The notes under the pieces were generated by a model. It made no database searches. It was given only the letters and a program-made list of their open reading frames with translations, and had not been told where the DNA came from. Below, piece by piece: positions 54,835 through 63,673 of a stretch of DNA of 64,000 nucleotides. How positions within the stretch are numbered: position 1 is the first letter of the stretch; the number at the start of each line of letters is the position of its first letter. Source of the stretch: Rhodopirellula islandica (lineage in GTDB: Bacteria; Planctomycetota; Planctomycetia; Pirellulales; Pirellulaceae); NCBI RefSeq assembly GCF_001027925.1, contig NZ_LECT01000031.1, positions 281,020 to 345,019 of the forward strand. Direction: 5' to 3'. The position numbers and the translations under genes were made by a program.

Positions 54835-57800
54835 GGCACAAACACAAATTCTTTGGTGTTGACGATGGCATGAGCCACATTGGCCCACAACGAAACATCT
54901 TCCATGGTTGCCCCCGAGGCCTGCCCCCAGGCCGTCAGGTACTGACGAATGGATTGCAACTCAGACGGTTTCGCAGGGCGTCCCAACGCATTCCAGATCA
55001 TCCAATCGATTCGGCGGTCCACCGTTGTCTCCCCAGACAAACGAGGTGACTCGCCCATCCCGGATCCCGGCTCGCGAGGCACCTCCCGCATTGCACGCTC
55101 GGCAAACAAGTGAGCCTGCTCTCGCACAAAGGGATCGTTCAGCATCACCAAGGCTTGAGCTGGAACATTGGACGCGTTGCGACGGCCCATCGTGCTGAAT
55201 GGAGTCGGCGTGTCAAACACGCTCATCATCGGCGACAGGAAATTACGACGAACCGCAACGTAAATCGAGCGTCGCCGGTCACCATCCATCGGACCACTCT
55301 TCGCTGGACGACCTCGCCCCTTCATGAACGAGGTCAAATGAATCGGCACAGAACCGCCTTCCGAAGATCGGTCCAGCTGTCCCGAAATCGCAAGCAAGCT
55401 GTCACGAAGGACTTCGCCCTCGAGCCGTTGCAGGTTCCGTTGATGCAGCCGTTCGTTCTTCGGATCGACCGTGGATGCCAACGCCGAGATCTCATCCGAT
55501 GCTCCCTGCATTGACATCTGATAAGTGCTTGTCAAAGCGATTCGCCGGATCATCCATTTCAAATGCCGACCGTGACGATCAAAGTCCGTGGCCAAGTGAT
55601 CGAGCAATTCCGGGTGGGTGGGCCGCATCCCCAAAACGCCAAAGTCATCCGTCGTCGGCACGATGCCGCGTCCCATCAAATGATGCCACAACCGGTTCGT
55701 GATCACCCGAGAGGTCAGTGGGTTGTGCGGGTCATTGATCTCGTCGGCCAATTCCAAACGCCCGCTTCCTTGTTCATCGCCAAGGCGTTCGCCGCCCGTG
55801 ATCGCGGTCAGGAAATGTCGCGGCTCGATGTCGCCTTCGCTGGACGAATTGCCGCGAATCAAGATCGCTGCGTCTTCCCCGCTCCCGTCAATCATTCCGA
55901 TCGCCACACGCGATCGCTTCTGTATCTGAGCCACCAACTGCTGACGCGCTTCGAACCATTCCGTTTGCCAAGCGGCGACCTCCGAACGAAGCCCTGCATC
56001 CGCCGCCACGCGTGCTCGGAGTTGCGTTTCCAACTTCTCGATGCGTTTCGCCTGCTCGTCCAACTGGCCCTGAATCTGCTTTCGAGTCTCCGCCACATCG
56101 GCCTTGGACGACTGAGCCACACAAAGAATTTCAAGGCTTTGATCTTCCGCAGGAGTCAGCTCCAAATGCAGTCGATGCCCAACGTACCTGCCCAGATTCA
56201 ACTGAACCCAGCCATCCACTTCCTTGAACTGAACGATCGTTTCGCCATGCAACGGCCCCTCGACCAATCGATGAGAATCCACGCAAGCAAAGATGTTTCC
56301 TGATCCACGGACTCGGATAGAAACCATCGGCTCTGTCAAAGCAAACGTTGGCAAACGAAGCGTTCGACCGGCCCGAGGATAAGCTCTCAATTTGCCTCGT
56401 GCGTTGGTTGCATTGGAACGAACGGATTCCAATCCGTTCCATGAAACATCGTTCTTGGCCGCGGCGTTCCGAGCCAACGAGACCAACTTGTCGGCCGCTG
56501 GTTCCGAAGCAGCGGGCTCCATCAACTCCGGCTCCCCAGATCGCATCGGCTTCGCACCAAAGATGAATCCGTTTTGGCGATAGTCGCCTGCATCAAGCTG
56601 ATCGAAGGCGTGCACGACCGAATCAGGCCAAGCGATGCTTTGGCCCGACCGCTCCACCGCGTCGTAAAGCTCCTCAAAAATCGCCTCAAATTTTTCGCGA
56701 TAGCTCTCATCCAGCTCCCGAATTTGCTTCGCAACCTGACGATTGTGCTCGATCGAATCGAATCGAATCTCCGCGTAATCGCTGCTCTGCAGAAACCCAG
56801 TCAGCGAGTAGTAATCGGCGGTCGAAATCGCATCGAACTTGTGATCGTGACACCGAGCGCAGGCAACCGTGACTCCTTGGAAGGTTTTCGACATCACATC
56901 GATCATGTTGTCGATGCGGTCCGATTCGTCTTTGCGAATATCAACCGGCGAATGAACCCACTCACCCAAATGCCAAAACCCAGTCCCCAAGATCGATTCA
57001 TTGAACGGCCTGCCGCCTTCGCCGTCATGAAAACTCATCCGCGGCTGAGTCATCAAATCCCCGGCGATGTGCTCCCTGACCCATTGGTCATACGGCACAT
57101 CCGCATTGAGCCCTCGAACAACGTAGTCGCGGTACCGGTCCGCGTTGGGGATGTCCGCGTCAAACTCGTGACCACGAGATTCAGCGTACCGAACCAAGTC
57201 CAACCAATGACGTCCCCAACGGTTTCCAAACTCGGGTGAAGCGATCAGCCGATCCAACAAACGCTGCATCGCGTCGGGACGCCCATCACCTTCGAAGTTG
57301 ACGACCTCTTCCGGCGTGGCTGGCAATCCTGTCAGTGCGAACGTCAAACGCCGCACCAACGTGCCACGATCCGCGGGTTGAGCAGGGGACAGCCCCGCGT
57401 CTTCTAAACCAGCCAAGATGAAACGATCGATCGTGTCCCGTGACCAAGCCGAATCGCTGACCTCGGGTGCCGTGTGATCTTGGACGGGCTGCCAAGCCCA
57501 ATGCGTTTCCCGTCGGTCGTCCAAATCAAATGACTTGGCTTCGCCCTCGGCCCCTTCGGGCAGAGCTTCTTCCGGCCAGTAGGCCCCCTCCGAAACCCAT
57601 CGTTCCAACGCGCCAATGTCCTCGTCAGACAGCTTGCCCGACGGTGGCATCTCATACGATTCAAAACGAACCGCTTCGATCAGCAAACTCGCATCCGCTT
57701 CACCTGCAACGATGGCCGGGCCCGAATCGCCACCGCTCAGCAAAAACGATCCATGATCAACACGCAAACTCCCTTGTCGCTCATCGAAATCCGCGCCGTG

Positions 57801-57938
57801 ACACTCATAGCAATGCTCGCTCAGCAAAGGCCGAATGCGATTCTCAAAGAACTCCCGTTTCCCCGACTCGTCATCCGCCCAACAACTCCCCGCCACCAAC
57901 ACTCCCCACAAAAAAGGTGTCAGGTACCTTTTTGGCAA
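54831..57938 (-). CDS. PSCyt1/DUF1549/DUF1553 planctomycete cytochrome-like protein
   Basis: About 1035 residues. Motifs in order: CYECHG haem-type motif (near 43-48), PPSGKLSDEDIGALERWV, FILAGLEDAGLSPAQPADR and RLTFALTGLPATPEEV (DUF1549), WGRHWLDLVRYAESRGHE, VTVACARCHDHKFD (a second CxxCH), then NRLWHHLMGRGIV and GMRPTHPELLDHLA in DUF1553. A beta-rich insertion lies near 530-610. The start is unusual: I take TTG 57938, because it gives MPKRYLTPFLWGVLVAGSCW, a good signal peptide; the bases for KRYLTPF come from a REP palindrome (57910-57933). The frame is open to 58112. Coupled by ATGA with the DUF1501 gene. Confidence 0.88.
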   Translation of the reverse strand: MPKRYLTPFLWGVLVAGSCWADDESGKREFFENRIRPLLSEHCYECHGADFDERQGSLRVDHGSFLLSGGDSGPAIVAGEADASLLIEAVRFESYEMPPSGKLSDEDIGALERWVSEGAYWPEEALPEGAEGEAKSFDLDDRRETHWAWQPVQDHTAPEVSDSAWSRDTIDRFILAGLEDAGLSPAQPADRGTLVRRLTFALTGLPATPEEVVNFEGDGRPDAMQRLLDRLIASPEFGNRWGRHWLDLVRYAESRGHEFDADIPNADRYRDYVVRGLNADVPYDQWVREHIAGDLMTQPRMSFHDGEGGRPFNESILGTGFWHLGEWVHSPVDIRKDESDRIDNMIDVMSKTFQGVTVACARCHDHKFDAISTADYYSLTGFLQSSDYAEIRFDSIEHNRQVAKQIRELDESYREKFEAIFEELYDAVERSGQSIAWPDSVVHAFDQLDAGDYRQNGFIFGAKPMRSGEPELMEPAASEPAADKLVSLARNAAAKNDVSWNGLESVRSNATNARGKLRAYPRAGRTLRLPTFALTEPMVSIRVRGSGNIFACVDSHRLVEGPLHGETIVQFKEVDGWVQLNLGRYVGHRLHLELTPAEDQSLEILCVAQSSKADVAETRKQIQGQLDEQAKRIEKLETQLRARVAADAGLRSEVAAWQTEWFEARQQLVAQIQKRSRVAIGMIDGSGEDAAILIRGNSSSEGDIEPRHFLTAITGGERLGDEQGSGRLELADEINDPHNPLTSRVITNRLWHHLMGRGIVPTTDDFGVLGMRPTHPELLDHLATDFDRHGRHLKWMIRRIALTSTYQMSMQGASDEISALASTVDPKNERLHQRNLQRLEGEVLRDSLLAISGQLDRSSEGGSVPIHLTSFMKGRGRPAKSGPMDGDRRRSIYVAVRRNFLSPMMSVFDTPTPFSTMGRRNASNVPAQALVMLNDPFVREQAHLFAERAMREVPREPGSGMGESPRLSGETTVDRRIDWMIWNALGRPAKPSELQSIRQYLTAWGQASGATMEDVSLWANVAHAIVNTKEFVFVP

Positions 57939-58047
57939 CCTGGGGAACTTCGGTCTGCCGCAAAAAAGGTACCTGACACCTTTCTGTTGACTTGTCAGCC
58001 CTGAACTAAAACACCCTAAACTACCAAAAAGGTACCTGACACCTTTT
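57910..58047. repeat. Three GGTACCTGACACC REP elements
   Basis: Copies of the 13-base core GGTACCTGACACC, each flanked by A and T runs: 57910-57933 (read as GGTGTCAGGTACC on the plus strand), 57962-57983 and 58026-58047. The first is opposite in direction to the other two, so it can form a hairpin with the second. The first copy is within the signal-peptide codons of the PSCyt gene as annotated. Confidence 0.85.
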
Positions 58048-58164
58048 ATGCGGGGGCGGGTGGACCGGTTTGGAAATCGAGACGACATGGGCTGCGTGGG
58101 TCGGGTGGGCATCTGGCAGGAGTGATGCAGTTGTTTTGCCGACGCTTTGGTGGCTCGACATCTG

Positions 58165-59268
58165 TCACTTGGAACGTTCCATTTTAGCTGGTTCCGGTAC
58201 AGGGATGTCAGTCAATAGACGCTGAATCACCGAATCCGTGTCCATCCCCTCGGCTTGAGCTTGGAAGTTGGTGGCGATGCGGTGCCGCAACACGGGCAGA
58301 GCAATCTTTTGAATGTCACCGGGCTCCACGCTGAAGCGTCCGTTCATTGCCGCGATGGCCTTGCCACCCGCAATCAGGTTCTGTCCCGCTCGCGGGCCCG
58401 CCCCCCAATCGACCAGTTCCCGTACATACTTGGGGGCCGATTCATCGGTCGGCCGAGTCGCTCGAACCAACTGAGCGGCGTAACGAATCACCAGCGGCCC
58501 CGCGGCGATGCTGCTGACCAATCTCTGGCAATTCAGGATCGCTCGCGCCGAAAGGATTTTGTTGACCGACACCGATTCGCCCCGCGTCGTCGCCGTCAGA
58601 ATCTTCTCTTCCTCTTCCGCCGAGGGGTAATCGATTTTGATATTGAACATGAATCGGTCGAGCTGTGCCTCCGGCAACGGGTAAGTCCCTTCCTGCTCCA
58701 CCGGGTTTTGCGTCGCGATCGTGAAAAACGGGTCCGGCAGCGTGTGGGTCTCTCGCCCCACCGAAACCTGCCGTTCTTGCATCGCCTCGAGCAACGCGGC
58801 TTGCGTCTTCGGCGGCGTCCGGTTGATCTCGTCGGCCAGCAAAATATTCGCGAAGATTGGGCCTTCGACAAACCGGAAACTTCGCCGCCCCGATTCGTCC
58901 TCTTCCATCACTTGTGTCCCGGTGATGTCCGACGGCATCAAGTCCGGCGTGAACTGAACCCGTTTAAACGAAACATCCAAAATATTCGCTAGCGTGCTGA
59001 CCATCAAAGTCTTCGCCAGCCCCGGTACACCCTCGAGTAAACAGTGACCTCGGGTAAAGATGGCTGCTAGCAACTGTTCGATCGTGTCGGTTTGGCCCAC
59101 AATGACCTTTGCCAGCTCATCCCGCATCTTCTTTTGGTGTTCCGAGAACTCTCGCAACACGTCTGCCAAATTGCGGGGCTTGGACGCATCACCCGAACTC
59201 GCACTGGACGCGGCATTGCCTGCCGTGGGGTTCATCGGTGGAGGGGTCGGAACCGAAGGATCAGCCAT
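58165..59268 (-). CDS. MoxR family AAA ATPase
   Basis: A 367-residue AAA+ ATPase. A low-complexity N-terminal 30 residues precedes EFSEHQKKMRDELAKVIVGQ and Walker A GVPGLAKT (80-87); Walker B is NILLADEINRTPPKTQ; the ATQNPVEQEGTYPLPEAQLDRFMFN segment and C-terminal DWGAGPRAGQNLIAGGKAIAA are typical. Divergent from the DUF4159 gene with only about 49 bases between the coding starts. MoxR-DUF58-DUF4159 clusters are known in these bacteria, so this is the conserved membrane-complex type, but the DUF58 partner is not beside it here. Confidence 0.95.
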   Translation of the reverse strand: MADPSVPTPPPMNPTAGNAASSASSGDASKPRNLADVLREFSEHQKKMRDELAKVIVGQTDTIEQLLAAIFTRGHCLLEGVPGLAKTLMVSTLANILDVSFKRVQFTPDLMPSDITGTQVMEEDESGRRSFRFVEGPIFANILLADEINRTPPKTQAALLEAMQERQVSVGRETHTLPDPFFTIATQNPVEQEGTYPLPEAQLDRFMFNIKIDYPSAEEEEKILTATTRGESVSVNKILSARAILNCQRLVSSIAAGPLVIRYAAQLVRATRPTDESAPKYVRELVDWGAGPRAGQNLIAGGKAIAAMNGRFSVEPGDIQKIALPVLRHRIATNFQAQAEGMDTDSVIQRLLTDIPVPEPAKMERSK

Positions 59269-59317
59269 GAATCACAGTCCAAATCACATTGTTTCGAGTC
59301 GCACGGGTTGCTTCCGC

Positions 59318-61780
59318 ATGAGTCACATTCGCGGTGTCTTGGATCCAAACCAATCCGACCGAGCGATCGCGTGCGGGAGTCAACGCAGTTTACGCCTTGC
59401 AGCAAGCAAGCGATATCGGTGTGCCATCATCGCTGTGCTTTGCACGTTGACTCTGCTTGCCACTGCACCCCAACGCGGTGCAGCACAAGACAACCGAGGA
59501 CGCATCGATGCCCCCACGGTTCAACGAGCCATCGATCGTGGGGTCGAATACCTTCGCAAGTCTCAAACTGACCGGGGAGGATGGGATGAATACACAGGCC
59601 AATCCTGCGGGCTGTCGTCACTCTGCACGTTGGCTTGGCTCAACGCCGGCGTGTCACGCAACGATCCGGACATGCTCCGAGCCCTGCACTACCTCCGCCG
59701 ATTCGAGCCCACCCAAACCTACGCCGTCAGCCTGCAGACCCTGGTTTTCTGTCACGTTGGCGCCCTGGAAGACCTCCCCCGAATCCGACGCAATGTTGCT
59801 TGGTTGACTGCCCAACAAAAAGCAGCCAACTCGAGGAATCCAGGAGCCTGGAACTACGGGGACCAAGCAGGTCAGGGTGATCCCTCCAACAGCCAGTTCG
59901 CGTTGCTGGCTCTCGGGGAGGCGGTCAACCGAGGTGTCGAAGTCGACCCGGCCGTGTTCCAGCGAGCCCAAGCCTACTGGCGGAACCTCCAATTTCGCCG
60001 CGGTGGTTGGCCGTATCGATCCAATGACCCGACCGGCAGCATGACCTGCGCCGGCATCGGATCGCTGCTGATCGCTCAAGACGCGTTGAGCACGCTTGAC
60101 CACGATCAAAAAAGCCTGCGGTGCTGCGACGAGGAAGCAGGCGACCCCGGGATCGAAAAAGGCTTCCAGTTCCTCTCACAAATCTTCACCGTCGAAACCA
60201 ACCCTGGCAGCACGCTGTCGAGCGATTTCTACTACCTGTACGCCATCGAACGAGTCGGACGCTTGTCCGGTCGCCGTCTGATCGGCGGGCACGATTGGTA
60301 TCGCGAGGGAGCCGAACACCTGATCGGCCTGCAAGATGCCTTCCGCGGATTCTGGAACGGATCGGGCCCCGCCGAAAGCAAACGCGACGTCGCCACTTCG
60401 TTTGCCTTGCTGTTTCTCTCAAAAGGCAAACGACAGGTCGTCGTTGGGCAACTGGATCATCCCTCGCTTCGAACCTTGGACGCGAACAACAACGCGTCCC
60501 TTCCGTTTTCAACTTCGCTCAAGCAATTGGTCCGTCACGTCGAACGCGATTGGTCGCAAGAACTGACCTGGCAAACCATCCAAGCCGAAGGCGCAACGGT
60601 TGCCGATCTTCTGCAAGTTCCCGTGATCGTCATTCGAGGATCGCAAAGACTTCAGTTCAGCAACGAACTGATCGCAAATCTGAAACAGTACATCGACCAA
60701 GGTGGCACGATTCTGTTTGACGCGATCGGGGGCGATGGCTGCGGCGACGCAAAAGGGTTTCAAGACAGCGTGGTCGACCTCAGCCAACGTTGGTTCCCCG
60801 GCAGCCAGCTGGAGCGATTGCCTCCGTCCCATCCGGTTTGGTTCGCCGAACGCCCAGTTGATCCCGCTGCGATCGGCCAAGACTACTGGGTCTACGGAGT
60901 CGGAGCGTGTTGCCGAACACCGGTGTTCTATTCACCTCGCAGCCTGTCATGCCGATGGCAACACAGCGGCCCCTTGCTTCGCAACGCCGACATGCCCGCG
61001 GCAATTCGCCCGCAGATCGAAGCCGGAATCTCGATCGGCGAAAACATCATCGCTTACGCCACCGGCCGGGAACTCAAAAACAAACTGGACGCGGCGTCGA
61101 TTGTCGATGGATCGACCGCACCCCCGCCGACACGCGGAGCCATCCCGATCGCCGTTGGTGCCCTCGGAGCTGGAGAGAAACAAGTCCTGCGAGCACTCCC
61201 CAACGCCGCGACCCTGATTCGCGAAAAGTTGGCGATCGAAGTCATCGCCGTGAACGATCCAATCGAGTTGACCGAAGAGTCACTGGCCCGCGTCGGGGTG
61301 CTGTATCTGCACGGACAAACGGCGGTCCAACTGAAACCTTCTGAACGCGATGCCCTGCGAGCGTTTGCCTCGCGAGGCGGCATCATCATCGCCAGCCCCA
61401 TCTGCGGCAGCGAAGCCTTTGGGAACTCCATCCGCACTCAACTCGCCGAACTGTTCCCCAGCGAATCGTTCGAGTCCATGGAAAAAGAGCATCCCGCGTG
61501 GACGACTCGCTTTGGCGGCTATGACCTCAGCGACGTCACGATTCGTCGCCCGAATCAAACGGGCGAACGTCAGAAAAACCAAACCCTCAAAATCAGCCGC
61601 GTGCGATCGACACCGATCGTTGACCTACTGCAAGTCGACGACCAAGCGGCGGTGTACTACTCCCCGCTCGATCTCAGCTGCGCACTGGAGTCACAAAACT
61701 CGGTCCAGTGTCCCGGTTACAACACCGCGGACGCCGCCCGCATCCTGGCGGGCTTGATCCTCCACTCGCTCAATCGCTGA
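59318..61780 (+). CDS. Exported DUF4159 protein with prenyltransferase-like repeats
   Basis: An 820-residue protein with an internal signal-like segment (AIIAVLCTLTLLATAPQRGA, near 35-54). The first part has alpha-toroid repeats of squalene-cyclase type (AIDRGVEYLRKSQTDRGGW, ALHYLRRFEPTQTYAVSLQTLVF, YWRNLQFRRGGWPYR), each near an Arg-Gly-Gly-Trp motif. The second part is DUF4159 (VADLLQVPVIVIRGSQRLQF, LKQYIDQGGTILFDA, then LARVGVLYLHGQTAVQLKPSERDALRAFASRGGIIIA). The DUF4159 fold recurs twice, which may be a duplication. The ATG at 59318 is chosen; an ATG at 59267 overlaps the divergent MoxR start. Likely surface or periplasmic. Confidence 0.88.
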   Translation: MSHIRGVLDPNQSDRAIACGSQRSLRLAASKRYRCAIIAVLCTLTLLATAPQRGAAQDNRGRIDAPTVQRAIDRGVEYLRKSQTDRGGWDEYTGQSCGLSSLCTLAWLNAGVSRNDPDMLRALHYLRRFEPTQTYAVSLQTLVFCHVGALEDLPRIRRNVAWLTAQQKAANSRNPGAWNYGDQAGQGDPSNSQFALLALGEAVNRGVEVDPAVFQRAQAYWRNLQFRRGGWPYRSNDPTGSMTCAGIGSLLIAQDALSTLDHDQKSLRCCDEEAGDPGIEKGFQFLSQIFTVETNPGSTLSSDFYYLYAIERVGRLSGRRLIGGHDWYREGAEHLIGLQDAFRGFWNGSGPAESKRDVATSFALLFLSKGKRQVVVGQLDHPSLRTLDANNNASLPFSTSLKQLVRHVERDWSQELTWQTIQAEGATVADLLQVPVIVIRGSQRLQFSNELIANLKQYIDQGGTILFDAIGGDGCGDAKGFQDSVVDLSQRWFPGSQLERLPPSHPVWFAERPVDPAAIGQDYWVYGVGACCRTPVFYSPRSLSCRWQHSGPLLRNADMPAAIRPQIEAGISIGENIIAYATGRELKNKLDAASIVDGSTAPPPTRGAIPIAVGALGAGEKQVLRALPNAATLIREKLAIEVIAVNDPIELTEESLARVGVLYLHGQTAVQLKPSERDALRAFASRGGIIIASPICGSEAFGNSIRTQLAELFPSESFESMEKEHPAWTTRFGGYDLSDVTIRRPNQTGERQKNQTLKISRVRSTPIVDLLQVDDQAAVYYSPLDLSCALESQNSVQCPGYNTADAARILAGLILHSLNR

Positions 61781-61822
61781 GCGGGCTGAAAGCATACGCA
61801 GGATGCAAACCGACGCTGTGAA

Positions 61823-63673
61823 TCAAGAGTGCAATCGGGCAAAGTCGCGGACGTCTTCTTCGATGGCACGCATTCGATCAGACAACTTCACATCTGCCGC
61901 ATCCAAGTCCTGCGACTCGGCGGCTTCCAAGCGAGTGAAAACATAAAACTTGACTTTGGGCTCGGTGCCGCTGGGCCGAACAGCGACGTAGTTGCCGTCC
62001 ATTTCCAAATCCATGATCACCAAGTTTCCACTGGGCCCTTCCAGCGGCGAAGTGGAACCATCAGCAACGTTCAAAGTGGTTGCACTGCCGTAGTCTCGTA
62101 CTTGAGCCACTGCGATTCCGCCCAGCGATTTTGGCGGTTCGGCACGGAAAGCTTTCATCAAGCTTTGCATCGCGGCCATCCCTTCGCTGCCTTCCATGAA
62201 GACGTTGATCAGATTTTCGCGGTGCATGCCGTGCTTGCGGTACAAGTCCGCCATGCACTCGTGCATCGACTTGCCCTCGGCTTTCAACTTCGCCGCCAAC
62301 TCGCCCATCAACATGCAAGCGACCGCGCCGTCTTTGTCACGAGCGTAGGTACCGACAAGGTAGCCGTGCGATTCCTCGCATCCGTAGACAAAATCTTCGG
62401 GGCCTTCGCGATCCATCGCCTCAGCAATGTATTTGTATCCGACCAACAAATCGCCAACGCAGCGTGCCCCGTGGGACTCCGCGATCCGGCGAACCAACTC
62501 GGTCGTCACCAACGTTTTGATGACGTAAGAGCGATCCGTCAGCTTGCCTGCTTTGGCGGTCTGCTCCAGCACATAGTCGGCCAACAAAGCCGCGATTTGG
62601 TTTCCGGTGAAGGTCCCCCATTCACCACTGGAATCGGTCGTCAGCGGGGCCGCCACACCCAAGCGGTCGCAGTCGGGGTCCGTTGCCAGAACCAGGTCGT
62701 ATCCGCCAGGCCGCGCCGTCTTGATCGGAGCCTCGAAGACAGCCGGGTTTTCAGGGTTCGAAACGTGTCCGGGAACATTCGGGAAGTCACCACTCTTTTC
62801 GCGGTGGCCTTCGTACACATCGACTTGCGTGAAACCGTCTCGCTTCATCAGCGGGATCACGGCCTCTTCGCCGACACCGTGCAGTGGCGAGTAAAGCACT
62901 TTGACGTCCCGTGGCCCCTCAAAGCCACACTGCGAAGCAGCGTCCAAGAAAGCAGCGTCGATTTGTTCCGTCACGACTTCGATGCGACCATCGGCCATCG
63001 CTTCCGCAAACGGAGTCGCACGAATTTCCTGGCAACTCATCACGCGATCGATGATCGCTTTGTCGTGTGGTGGCAGAACCTGGCCGCCAGTGGACCAGTA
63101 AACCTTCACCGCATTGTCGCTCGGCGGGTTGTGGCTGGCCGTCACCATGATCCCGCAATCGCAGTGCAAGTGTCGCACGGCGAAGGACAACTGCGGCGTC
63201 GCGCGGTAATCATCCAGCAAATAAACCTTGATCCCGGCCGCGACCATGATGCCGGCACACAGTTCCGTGAAGTGACGAGATTTATGCCGCGTGTCATAAG
63301 CGATCGCACAAGACAATTCCTTGGCACCGCCGTGATACTCGACGACGTAATCCGCCAACCCCTGTGCACTCTCGCCGATCGTGCGGTCATTGATCGCGTT
63401 GGAACCGATCTCGTACATCCGTCCGCGGCGACCGCCGGTCCCGAACGGGATGACCGTCCAAAACACATCGTCCAGTTTTTGCCATTTCCCGTCGGCAATG
63501 TGCTGCAACGTTTGATCGCGATAGTCGCGGTACCGATCTTCAGTCAACCAAGCTCGAATGTTTTCCACCGCCCCCGCGGTCAATTTCTTTTCTTGGCAAG
63601 CTTGATCAATCGCAGCCAAGGCTTCATCGACGGTCAGGGAAGGGGACGAGGCAGGGTCAGAACCAGATGTCAT
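61823..63673 (-). CDS. Phosphohexomutase (phosphoglucomutase/phosphomannomutase family)
   Basis: A 616-residue four-domain mutase. The phosphoserine loop is VTASHNPP, metal loop DPDCDRLG, sugar loop CEESHGYLVG and C-terminal phosphate loop RPSGTEPKVK; the N-terminal region contains FGTGGRRGRMYEIGSN. The length and N-terminal extension suit the larger phosphoglucomutase/phosphopentomutase PgcA-like branch (about 580 residues) more than standard ManB (about 450). It interconverts hexose 1- and 6-phosphates; specificity cannot be resolved by eye. It converges with the DUF4159 gene. Confidence 0.93.
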   Translation of the reverse strand: MTSGSDPASSPSLTVDEALAAIDQACQEKKLTAGAVENIRAWLTEDRYRDYRDQTLQHIADGKWQKLDDVFWTVIPFGTGGRRGRMYEIGSNAINDRTIGESAQGLADYVVEYHGGAKELSCAIAYDTRHKSRHFTELCAGIMVAAGIKVYLLDDYRATPQLSFAVRHLHCDCGIMVTASHNPPSDNAVKVYWSTGGQVLPPHDKAIIDRVMSCQEIRATPFAEAMADGRIEVVTEQIDAAFLDAASQCGFEGPRDVKVLYSPLHGVGEEAVIPLMKRDGFTQVDVYEGHREKSGDFPNVPGHVSNPENPAVFEAPIKTARPGGYDLVLATDPDCDRLGVAAPLTTDSSGEWGTFTGNQIAALLADYVLEQTAKAGKLTDRSYVIKTLVTTELVRRIAESHGARCVGDLLVGYKYIAEAMDREGPEDFVYGCEESHGYLVGTYARDKDGAVACMLMGELAAKLKAEGKSMHECMADLYRKHGMHRENLINVFMEGSEGMAAMQSLMKAFRAEPPKSLGGIAVAQVRDYGSATTLNVADGSTSPLEGPSGNLVIMDLEMDGNYVAVRPSGTEPKVKFYVFTRLEAAESQDLDAADVKLSDRMRAIEEDVRDFARLHS

